From Larkinella terrae (GTDB lineage Bacteria > Bacteroidota > Bacteroidia > Cytophagales > Spirosomataceae), in assembly GCF_009668025.1 (NCBI RefSeq), contig NZ_WJXZ01000006.1:62001-126000 (forward strand): DNA of 64,000 nucleotides, given 5' to 3'. This document shows positions 7,702 to 15,764 of this stretch, piece by piece. The notes under the pieces are model-generated. The model had not been told where the DNA came from, did no database searches, and was given only the letters and a program-made list of their open reading frames with translations. How positions within the stretch are numbered: the first letter of the stretch is position 1; the number at the start of each line of letters is the position of its first letter. The translations under genes were made by a program, and so were the position numbers.

Positions 7702-7775
7702 AAAACAAAGCCCGGCCCCAATGGATGCCAGGCTTTTATAATTTTCTCTGTCCTACAGTACACCGCACAGGTGCA
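7702..7775 (-). ncRNA. Small-RNA-like element, copy A
   Basis: On the minus strand: a CACC/GGTG hairpin, the block GTAGGACAGAGAAAAT, six variable bases, then an AGCCTGGC/GCCGGGCT stem (one G-U pair) and TTTGTTTT. It matches copy B in block sequence, spacing and terminator type although the stems differ, which is the pattern expected when structure rather than sequence is kept. Confidence 0.45.
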
Positions 7776-7871
7776 TACCCAAAGATAACAAACTTTCTGA
7801 AATTACCTTACAAGTATAGGATATATATTTTAGTTTTATTATAGTTGCAGTCCCAATGTCCTGCAACCGTT

Positions 7872-8243
7872 ATGTTATTTAAAGGTTACATCTTTCATCC
7901 CAGCACCAATCTGCGAATCAAGGAGCCTGTTCTGGCTTTACTAAAGGCCGACCTTGCCGAGCGCGTCACCCGGCACCTGTATGACTATGTACACATCCAG
8001 GAGGAGTACATCGATAAGAAGAATGAAGAGGGCTACAAAGTGTCTACGGGCTTCATCGTTTTGAATCAGGGGGATTATAAACGGCTTATTAATCACTTAC
8101 TAAGCCTTGTCAATGGCGACCGGGAGCACCCCACCTATAGAGCGATCCGCGCCCTAATAGACAACCCATTCCCTAATACGGCAAAAGGTAATGCCAAACC
8201 CATCGATGAAGCAGAATTATCATTATACGGGAAACAACTATGA
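7872..8243 (+). CDS. Hypothetical phage protein, first of a coupled trio
   Basis: From ATG 7872 (MLFKGYIF) the protein has 123 residues; a longer start at 7845 is possible. It is mainly helical, with an LVLALLKADLAERVTRHLYDY-like amphipathic region in its first third. It overlaps the next gene by ATGA. The three genes 7872-8592 form one short operon ended by a strong terminator. Such sets of two or three small genes between tape measure and baseplate genes often encode chaperones or assembly factors, but nothing identifies these as such. Confidence 0.55.
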   Translation: MLFKGYIFHPSTNLRIKEPVLALLKADLAERVTRHLYDYVHIQEEYIDKKNEEGYKVSTGFIVLNQGDYKRLINHLLSLVNGDREHPTYRAIRALIDNPFPNTAKGNAKPIDEAELSLYGKQL

Positions 8244-8407
8244 AAACCATCACAATTACCTATCAGGGGCAACCCTACGAAATCAACGCGGAATTTGCGC
8301 GTCAGGCCCACATTGATAACTACTTTCGCGCCCGAACGCAGGACGATTTAGACGCGATTCTTGAAATGGAAAAACGCTACCTGAACCGATTAGGCCCAAA
8401 GAAATGA
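8240..8407 (+). CDS. Hypothetical 55-residue protein, translationally coupled
   Basis: The frame ATG 8240 to TGA 8407 encodes 55 residues. Its start overlaps the preceding stop (ATGA) and its stop overlaps the next start (ATGA), which is the best evidence that it is a gene. It has a short beta hairpin (TITITYQGQPYEI) followed by charged helices (DDLDAILEMEKRYLNR). No family recognised. Confidence 0.6.
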   Translation: MKTITITYQGQPYEINAEFARQAHIDNYFRARTQDDLDAILEMEKRYLNRLGPKK

Positions 8408-8592
8408 ACACGGACAACCTGCATTACATTTACTTTCGCGGGCAGGAACTGTACCTGAATCCCGATTTTGCCGCCGCGCTGGGTATTCCCGAGTTCGCTA
8501 CCATTGAGACCAAAGAGGAAGTATTCGCCCTGCTTAGGCAGCAGAAGATTTACCGAAAATACCGGATTGCCGTTATTGCCACTGACAACTAG
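8404..8592 (+). CDS. Hypothetical 62-residue protein, last of the coupled trio
   Basis: Starts by ATGA overlap with the 55-residue gene and ends at a terminator that begins on its stop codon. It has a beta hairpin (YIYFRGQELYLNPDF), a helix (TKEEVFALLRQQKIY) and a final strand. The same overall layout (hairpin then helix) as its neighbour suggests a structural relation, but the identity is too low to claim it. Function unknown. Confidence 0.55.
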   Translation: MNTDNLHYIYFRGQELYLNPDFAAALGIPEFATIETKEEVFALLRQQKIYRKYRIAVIATDN

Positions 8593-8616
8593 CCCGCCCA
8601 CCAGCGGGCTTTTTTA
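8591..8616 (+). terminator. Rho-independent terminator
   Basis: AGCCCGC and GCGGGCT form a 7-bp stem with a 6-base loop followed by TTTTTATT. It overlaps the stop codon of the gene ending at 8592 and separates the small trio from the tail genes starting at 8703. Confidence 0.8.
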
Positions 8617-8702
8617 TTCCTGCAATCCTTAGTGTTTCCTCAAACGGGACTTTTACCACTTTCTACGCCGGTAACTTCGAAAAAAACGCACGAAGTACCG
8701 CT

Positions 8703-11015
8703 TTGGCTCTCTACGGATTACGATACACCTGTCAATTTCGCACCGATCCACTTGTGAACGGTGATCTGGGATTGCTGTGTACCATCAACATCTCCAAGCG
8801 GGATTACACCGGAGAGTCAACCGAACTAAGACCGGGTGGTATATCTCCGTTGGTGCTCGACAAGCAATCCACTGAGCCAGACAATCTATTTGCGCCCATC
8901 ATGGCGACGGTTGCAGAGTTTAATCTGGTTACGGATGACTCCTGGCAGCTTTCGGACCTCTATAGTGACGACGACCGCACGTTTAAAGTTGAAGTAACGC
9001 AGGAAATTGGTCTGGAAACGATCAATTTGTTTACCGGCTTCGTTGCCCCCTTTGATGCAAGAGAACCTTATCAGGAAGCCCCTTACCCGGTGCGCTTCAC
9101 CGCCACCGACGGCTTAGGTGCCCTCAAGGACGTTCCATTTAACATTTACCCTACGGAGCAGCCGTTTGTACTCACGTTCGACGCGCTGAACGTGCTGAAA
9201 ACCTGTCTGGCGTGGGTGGGCTACATGCTGCCCGTTTCCATCAGCATCAACACGGTGGAGTACTCCATGCTGGTCGCGGGCGAACGCCCGGACTACCCGG
9301 CGGATATTCTCAGCCAGTTCAAGATTGATACCCACCTGTTCTTAACCGATACCGGCATTCAGTCGTGCTACGAGGTACTGACCAAGCTGCTGACCGTGTT
9401 CAACGCCAGTGTGGTACAGGACCGGGGCCAGTGGCGCGTTATTCGCAAAGACGAATACCCGCAGTACTTATCCGAGGGCGGTAACATTCCGTTTTCGGTA
9501 TTCTCCAGCTTCGTTTCTACCGACCACACGGCAGATCTGCACGACGCGATTCGAACCGTGTATAAACACGCTGATGCCATTCCGCTGCGGGGGTCGCAGA
9601 TTTCGATTCAGGCGGACCGGAAGAAACTGACGGTCAACTACGACTACGGCAACCTGCGCAACGAACTGGTGAACGGGGATTTCCGCAGTGCGCTCGACGG
9701 CTGGACCCAGAACGGTCCAGCCTTTTCGTGGACCGGTTTCGGCACCGAAGATGAGCCGTACGGCGTCAAGGCCGATGGGCTAACCAACAACTACATCAAC
9801 CAGGAGGATACGGTCTGGCTGCGCAAAACCATTGAATACCCGGCGCGGGGCGGCAACGAAGACCTGTTAACCTTCTCGTTTACCTACGTTAACATCAACA
9901 CGGTCGGGGCGAAAGTAAGCGTCATGGCGACCGTGCAGGGCAAAGGGGTGTTCTTTCTGCAATCCGACGGCACCTGGTTACCGAATAACCCGAAGGTGAA
10001 TTACTACATCTTCAAGGACAACGTTCGTACCGATATCGACGGGGCGTATCAGCCCAAGCCGACGCGGGGCGAAAAGGTGGAAATCGAAATGAGTGCGGTA
10101 CCGGGACGGGGCAACTACCGGATCGATGTACTGCTCTACCGGGGCCGCATTTTCAAGGAGCAGGACCACGTACCTTCCACGCCTTCGCCCTACACCATTT
10201 ACCGGGATGTCAAGATCACCCGCAAAGACCCGGCCCAGCTCGACGTAAAAGGCGAGCAGGTCAAGGCCGAAGCGCCGGGATCGGACCGCAAGCGCAAAGC
10301 GGATGAACTGTCTATTGTGCTGGGGGATCAATCCTCGGCGCTGATTCACCGCAATGTACCGGTCATCAATATCAAAGGCCAGATTACGGGCTACGTGCCC
10401 CTGACGGCCTATTACCCGCGTTACGGGGCACTGCTGCGATTAGACGGCACACCGACGGAGAAATGGATTCCGTACGGGGCCGATGTGGATACGCCCGGCA
10501 ATTTTCAGAAGATCCAGCGCCTGTGCGCCAAAGGGCGCGTCACCATGACCGCCCGGCAAGCCATTTCGGGCGATCTGGATCTAGTCGTGGTCGACACGGC
10601 CAATCAGATGGTCGGCCCCTGCGATATTCTCCGGCTCACCGAGATCAAGAACAGCGATCAGGACGAGGTATACGCCCTGTCGTTGACCTACCGCCACGAT
10701 GTGAAGGCCAACCGGCTCAAGATCAAGCCACTGGAAATCCTCAGCGTAGCGGGCGTTGCTGTCAAAAATTACTGGCAGACGGCCGACGGCGCCGAGCTAA
10801 TGGAGGACAGCGGGGAAATCCCAGCGGCCAAATCGCCGTACATCGGAGCGCTGAACAATCCCGGCAAAATACGGGAAGAGATAAACCGGCAGTCGACCGG
10901 CATCGGCCACGGCTTCGCCTACGATCCGGCGAAAGGTCGCCCGGTAACCACCGGCACCGGTACGCTGGACTTTGGCAGCATCCGCAAACAAATCATAACC
11001 CGGCTTTACAAATAA
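8703..11015 (+). CDS. Phage baseplate/tail-tip protein with carbohydrate-binding-like insert
   Basis: A 770-residue protein starting with TTG; no ATG or GTG in frame fits better. The N-terminal 300 residues show the mixed beta pattern of Bacteroidota tail-tip proteins that follow the tape measure. At about residue 320 an ELVNGDF...GW motif opens a region like a jelly-roll carbohydrate-binding module (family CBM4/9-like pattern). The C-terminal part (from about 560) returns to a beta-rich baseplate-like segment ending in a Gly/Thr-rich tail. It overlaps the next gene as TAATG. By position it is the tail hub or tip; the exact homologue is not certain. Confidence 0.65.
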   Translation: MALYGLRYTCQFRTDPLVNGDLGLLCTINISKRDYTGESTELRPGGISPLVLDKQSTEPDNLFAPIMATVAEFNLVTDDSWQLSDLYSDDDRTFKVEVTQEIGLETINLFTGFVAPFDAREPYQEAPYPVRFTATDGLGALKDVPFNIYPTEQPFVLTFDALNVLKTCLAWVGYMLPVSISINTVEYSMLVAGERPDYPADILSQFKIDTHLFLTDTGIQSCYEVLTKLLTVFNASVVQDRGQWRVIRKDEYPQYLSEGGNIPFSVFSSFVSTDHTADLHDAIRTVYKHADAIPLRGSQISIQADRKKLTVNYDYGNLRNELVNGDFRSALDGWTQNGPAFSWTGFGTEDEPYGVKADGLTNNYINQEDTVWLRKTIEYPARGGNEDLLTFSFTYVNINTVGAKVSVMATVQGKGVFFLQSDGTWLPNNPKVNYYIFKDNVRTDIDGAYQPKPTRGEKVEIEMSAVPGRGNYRIDVLLYRGRIFKEQDHVPSTPSPYTIYRDVKITRKDPAQLDVKGEQVKAEAPGSDRKRKADELSIVLGDQSSALIHRNVPVINIKGQITGYVPLTAYYPRYGALLRLDGTPTEKWIPYGADVDTPGNFQKIQRLCAKGRVTMTARQAISGDLDLVVVDTANQMVGPCDILRLTEIKNSDQDEVYALSLTYRHDVKANRLKIKPLEILSVAGVAVKNYWQTADGAELMEDSGEIPAAKSPYIGALNNPGKIREEINRQSTGIGHGFAYDPAKGRPVTTGTGTLDFGSIRKQIITRLYK

Positions 11016-14000
11016 TGGCAGAGTCAGCCCTTTATATCGATGATCCCGTAGGCCCGTTCTGGGAGTTCGCACTCAGCCAGGATGGAACATTTGCGACCAT
11101 CGGCGAGTGGCAATCCGGCGGGGAAGACGGCGAAGAAGGGCGGAGTTTTGAGAGCCTGCCGAACGGCGATCCGTTCGTATTCGGCAAGAGCTACACCACG
11201 TTTGCCCGCGACCAGAACCCGGCTAACGTGCCGCCCAGGGGCTGGAACTACAGCACCGTAATCCCCTTTCAGGGCGAGGCTTCCCAAATCCAGAACCTGC
11301 AACAGGTCACCAATATTGGCAACAAAACCACGAAGCCCATTGAAGTTGAGAAACTGTACTTTAGAACACTACCGGCTGTGGGGTCTTCGCAATTTGTTCT
11401 CGTGCCGATTAAATATCCGGACGGCACCTATGGAATTGGGGTAAACGCCACACCGGACGGCACCGGCCAGACGCCGATTCAAAGCAACCCCGGCCTGCCC
11501 GAAGTGCTTCACAATGACGCATCAGCGCCCGACTATACGCCCACGGTGGCCAACATCAAGCTGGCGCGAATCACTGGGGCTGACAATGTGGATTGCTATG
11601 TAGGGGTTGTCAAACAGCCAGACGGCACTTACCTGCCGGTCATCACCAACCCGCCCACCCAAAGCACCACCGAGCCGCCGACCGTACCGCTGGGTATCCA
11701 GAACCTGACGTACGTGGCGGGGGTGCCGTTCAGCTTTCAGCTTCCGGCTTTCATCAACGCCACGCGTCACGAAATATCGATTCCACCGACCGGGGCCACC
11801 CGCGACACGATCAACCGCGTGATCGCCGGAACCAGCACGAAGCTGGGCGATACGGTCATTCAGTACACCGGCATCAACGCGGGCGGGGAAACCACCGTGG
11901 AATTCATCATGACCGGCGTTCCGGCCCCGGTGCCGCAGGTCATTGAATCCATCTATTGGGGTGAAAACGAACCCGGTAAAACCCTTTCCATCTATGCGTT
12001 TGGAAATGCCGAGGACAGTGGGGGTATTAACATCGAGCTACGGAAAACATCCGACGATAGTGTCGTCATTGCGGCCCGAAAGCTGATTTATTCGCCGGGC
12101 GAATACACGCGGGATGATCTTTTTTCCGGCGATGCTCCTTATTCGGCACTACTGACTGGGCCGGTGATTGGCACCGAATACAAACTCCGGTCCTGGATCG
12201 AAGGTAGCACTGATGTGATTGAAGGTATTTTCACCTTTACAGTCAACGGAAAAGGGAAACTGTACCCCGCCGTCACGAATATTCTGGCGTTTAAGCCCGC
12301 CGTTGCCAGTAGCAACAATTCGGATGCGGGCAAGGTCAACGATGAAAACAACGCCACCTACTGGCTTTCAAGTGCCACGGCGAACCAAGCGGTTCAAATC
12401 GACGCGGGTGACAACTACAATGGGGATGCGTTTGCGCTGGACTGTAATGACACGCTGGCGGAATACTTCTATTTGATTCTCTATCCGTACGGAGCCGTCA
12501 TTCCGCCAATCACCTCCAGTCTGAATGACTCGTTGAATGTGCCGGGCATTTACTCACAACTTTTCGGCGCGACCGGACTCAACAGCGTATCGATTCCGCA
12601 CCTGAATAAAAAGTTTCAGACGATCCGGTTGCAAAAGACCAACTCGGATGCGTTTAAGGTTGCCAACATCAGCCTGACCGGCTCAAAAGTGGCCAACATT
12701 CCTCCGAATGTGGTGGAAGCGATTTCGAATCTGGTAGTCACCGAAGGCGATGCCATTACGAAAGACATTCGGCCGAACTTCAACGACGCCAACCAGGATA
12801 ACCTGACGTATTGGGCTAGTCGTAAAAACGCCACAACTGGGGCATTTACGGAGGATGTTTACGACTGGATACCAATCAACAACGGCGTTTTCATTTCACC
12901 AGCGGCCGAATACGAAGGTGCTACGGGCACTACCTCGCTGGTCGACACGATCCGCGTTTTTGCCAGTGACGGCAAGGCTACGGTCTTCACCGACTTTACG
13001 CTCACCGTCAACAAAAAGAACACCGTTCCGGCGGGCCTGACCCGGGCGTACGCCTTTGTCGACAAAAACAACATGTCGCTGACGGTGCTTGCGCAGGTGG
13101 ACTCGGGGACGCCCACTGTGGAGGTCATCGGCATTACGTCGACCTACCCCAACGGCGCGGTCAAAGGTACCGTCTCCGGCACGTTCAGCAACGACAAGGG
13201 CACCAACTACAACCGCCGGGCGATCTTCAACAGCGTTGAAAACGGCAAGACGTATAAAATCCGCATTACACTGGCTACCGGCGTGTTTGAGGACACGATC
13301 ACGCTGTCGACCAACTCGACCCGCGATGATTTTGTGCTCTACCCCAAAACCACAAGCGGAACGGCCAAAATCATCAATGTTACTTACGACGAAGCCCGTT
13401 TAGCCTCAACCCGCCAAATAACAGCATTGACAGAGGCCGATGAATTGGTGCAGCATCAACTTAAAAAGGCTTCTGATAATTCGATTGTCTTTAATTATAC
13501 GGATAGCCCCTTAACCAGTGGCAAATACACGCTGGTGAACAATACGGTGCTCACGCAGGGCGAGGGGTACGTGCTAACGGCGCGGATAAAAAGTGATCCC
13601 AACATCACCAAGAGCATTTCGTTTACGATCCCGGCGGCCGTTGTGCCGCAGATCGTCAAGATCGGGATTGCGCCCGCATCGATCACCGACGGCATTTGCC
13701 GCAGTGTGAACGTGTACGCACAGGTCACTACGGGCAACATTCAGGAGGCTTATTACGCCTATCCGGATGATTTCTACAACATGACCACCGGAACGTATCC
13801 GAACGATTACAACCGCTCAGCCAACCACGGCGGAGCGCCTGCCACCGGCATTGAGTTCGAGACTTCACGGCCGTTCAAGTTCAAATTGCCGGGCTCTACC
13901 GATGTGATCACGGTTTACTACGCCCGCAACGGCGACGCGGTAGGTGTGATCCGACAACTGTACCCGGCCCGACCCGCCGATGCACCACCGCAGAACTTTT

Positions 14001-14317
14001 TGATTCGGGCAGAACCCAGCGTCGCCGACTACCGTGTAAGGCATGCCGACGGCAAAGCTTATTGGCGGCTGGTGATCAATAAGGGAGACCGGCACGTCGT
14101 AACGGTCGACTCAACCGGCATCCCGAAAGTGGATGACACCGCTGAGCACGCCGTTGAAATCGGCGAAATCATCACGCTATGGGGTTATCTAACCCGGTCT
14201 ACAACTGGCTACGACCTGAATAATCAACAGAACGGCGAACCACCTCCGGCGGGCGATTTCATTACCCGGCGACCACTTGCCACCGTCTACACCGATGTAC
14301 AACGACTTGACACCTGA
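11015..14317 (+). CDS. Large multidomain tail fibre protein
   Basis: The open frame begins at 10463, but everything before 11015 lies inside the tail-tip gene; ATG 11015 overlaps its stop (TAATG) and starts MAESALYIDD. The product has 1100 residues. The first 50 residues look like a tail attachment segment (PFWEFALSQDGTFATIGEW). Several beta-sandwich, Ig/cadherin-like repeats follow, for example around VPFSFQLPAFI, a discoidin-like segment (YPAVTNILAFKP...NNATYWLSS) and DANQDNLTYW. Such repeats extend fibres and bind host surface glycans or proteins. Receptor unknown. Confidence 0.65.
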   Translation: MAESALYIDDPVGPFWEFALSQDGTFATIGEWQSGGEDGEEGRSFESLPNGDPFVFGKSYTTFARDQNPANVPPRGWNYSTVIPFQGEASQIQNLQQVTNIGNKTTKPIEVEKLYFRTLPAVGSSQFVLVPIKYPDGTYGIGVNATPDGTGQTPIQSNPGLPEVLHNDASAPDYTPTVANIKLARITGADNVDCYVGVVKQPDGTYLPVITNPPTQSTTEPPTVPLGIQNLTYVAGVPFSFQLPAFINATRHEISIPPTGATRDTINRVIAGTSTKLGDTVIQYTGINAGGETTVEFIMTGVPAPVPQVIESIYWGENEPGKTLSIYAFGNAEDSGGINIELRKTSDDSVVIAARKLIYSPGEYTRDDLFSGDAPYSALLTGPVIGTEYKLRSWIEGSTDVIEGIFTFTVNGKGKLYPAVTNILAFKPAVASSNNSDAGKVNDENNATYWLSSATANQAVQIDAGDNYNGDAFALDCNDTLAEYFYLILYPYGAVIPPITSSLNDSLNVPGIYSQLFGATGLNSVSIPHLNKKFQTIRLQKTNSDAFKVANISLTGSKVANIPPNVVEAISNLVVTEGDAITKDIRPNFNDANQDNLTYWASRKNATTGAFTEDVYDWIPINNGVFISPAAEYEGATGTTSLVDTIRVFASDGKATVFTDFTLTVNKKNTVPAGLTRAYAFVDKNNMSLTVLAQVDSGTPTVEVIGITSTYPNGAVKGTVSGTFSNDKGTNYNRRAIFNSVENGKTYKIRITLATGVFEDTITLSTNSTRDDFVLYPKTTSGTAKIINVTYDEARLASTRQITALTEADELVQHQLKKASDNSIVFNYTDSPLTSGKYTLVNNTVLTQGEGYVLTARIKSDPNITKSISFTIPAAVVPQIVKIGIAPASITDGICRSVNVYAQVTTGNIQEAYYAYPDDFYNMTTGTYPNDYNRSANHGGAPATGIEFETSRPFKFKLPGSTDVITVYYARNGDAVGVIRQLYPARPADAPPQNFLIRAEPSVADYRVRHADGKAYWRLVINKGDRHVVTVDSTGIPKVDDTAEHAVEIGEIITLWGYLTRSTTGYDLNNQQNGEPPPAGDFITRRPLATVYTDVQRLDT

Positions 14318-14319
14318 CC

Positions 14320-15762
14320 ATGGGACTAATTGCACCAAAATACATTGAACCCGGCTGGTTGTCGCTGTATCCCTACTTGGCGGACGATATGACCCTGCCG
14401 CAATTCATCAAGTACGGCGTGTACATGGGTAACCTGACCAATAACAACGCCCGCTATTTTCAGAAGGGTGTGACTCATTTGCCTGAAAGTTCGTTTGGAG
14501 TGGCTAACTCCACAAATAGGGCACTGATCCATAAAATTCCGGGTACAGGAGTCTTAAAGAACAACGGAGCGAACATCGGCGGAGCCTCGAACATGACCCG
14601 CTCCCAGGTGCGGACGGCGGCTACTCAGGCGAATATCACCTGGATGCTTAACCACCAGATGCAGGAGGGCGAGTATTACATCGCAGCAGGGAGCAACCAG
14701 GCGTATTGGTTAATGGAAAAATGGCTGGAAGACCTTGAAGGCTTCTTTCCCGGTCAGAATTACATATCCGCAGGCAACTACGGCGATTCCAGCATGGGAC
14801 AGCCGGACGGCATGAACAAGGATAATGCCGTATCATTCAACGGCACACTTGCGAATGCTACAGCCGCGAAAGCGGGTCTTCCCTTCTTTCAGAGCGCTTT
14901 TTCAGCCATTGGTGGCGGCACCAAGACACTCGCCGATGTGCATACAGGTTACAACTGCCGGTTTTATCCCACCCTGCACATCGGCAACGAATACTGGATT
15001 CACCGCATGCTGTACATGATGCAGCGGTACGTCACGGCAGGTTGGGGCACCAAATGGCATCAGCTGTTTATCTGGCCGATGTTCGAGTCGACCGGTTCGG
15101 ATGTGGCGCACAGTGGCTGGCCGTACCAGTTCAATACGACGAACCCTGCCGGGGTGTTGGATAAGTTCGGGCATACCGTCATGGCGATCAATCAGTGCAT
15201 TGCAGCCGGGTTCCTCTGGTGCCAGGCGATGGCTGGCGTTACCAACCGGTGTGTACTCGTCTGGAACAACACCAACGGCTACAGCGCCGATATCAACAAA
15301 CAGGGGGCGACCTACCCCGGCTCCAAGCCCGCCGACCGCTGGAACCCGGCACCGGGATCACCCAGCACCTTTCCGTACGTCGGCGATGGTCAGCTTTCCT
15401 ACCCCGGCGAACCGCTTTATCCGTTCGATGCGATTCACGAAGGCATCAACATGTGGTACCGCAGTTATCTGGACCTGGGCGGAGAAGGTACGAAAGCCTG
15501 GGCGGCCTATTCACTGGACAACGGCTCTACGTGGGTCGATGTCGATCCGGGCGGCACCAAGTCGGTGATTTACGGCATGGCCAACCGGGGGCCGGTGGTC
15601 AGCACGGAAGACTACGGCAGCAAACGCAAATGGGTGTTTCATCACCCCTACGCGACACCGGGCGTGAAAATCAACTTCCTGATCAAGCACGTAGCGACCA
15701 ATGCGGTCCACAGCGGCAGCATCATCGGGGATAAAGTATACTGTAACGTTCAAAACGCATAG
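14320..15762 (+). CDS. Unknown tail-associated protein, 480 residues
   Basis: Starts two bases after the fibre gene stop. The protein is rich in Trp, Tyr and Gly (for example WHQLFIWPMF, QAYWLMEKWLEDLEGFF), with a C-terminal beta-rich region (TKAWAAYSLDNGSTWVDVDPGG) resembling a small beta-sandwich. The aromatic-rich, alpha/beta middle could be a TIM-barrel-like glycan-binding or hydrolase domain, but I see no diagnostic catalytic motif and do not recognise the family. Its place between fibre and tailspike suggests it is part of the host-recognition apparatus. Confidence 0.55.
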   Translation: MGLIAPKYIEPGWLSLYPYLADDMTLPQFIKYGVYMGNLTNNNARYFQKGVTHLPESSFGVANSTNRALIHKIPGTGVLKNNGANIGGASNMTRSQVRTAATQANITWMLNHQMQEGEYYIAAGSNQAYWLMEKWLEDLEGFFPGQNYISAGNYGDSSMGQPDGMNKDNAVSFNGTLANATAAKAGLPFFQSAFSAIGGGTKTLADVHTGYNCRFYPTLHIGNEYWIHRMLYMMQRYVTAGWGTKWHQLFIWPMFESTGSDVAHSGWPYQFNTTNPAGVLDKFGHTVMAINQCIAAGFLWCQAMAGVTNRCVLVWNNTNGYSADINKQGATYPGSKPADRWNPAPGSPSTFPYVGDGQLSYPGEPLYPFDAIHEGINMWYRSYLDLGGEGTKAWAAYSLDNGSTWVDVDPGGTKSVIYGMANRGPVVSTEDYGSKRKWVFHHPYATPGVKINFLIKHVATNAVHSGSIIGDKVYCNVQNA

Positions 15763-15764
15763 AA

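Noticed and set aside
10463-11014. N-terminal extension of the large fibre gene
   Set aside because: The frame is open but lies entirely inside the tail-tip gene, and the overlapping TAATG at 11013-11017 gives a natural start.
15101-15734. Long plus-strand frames inside the 480-residue tail gene
   Set aside because: Arg/Pro/Thr-rich out-of-frame translation of GC-rich coding sequence; no domain pattern.
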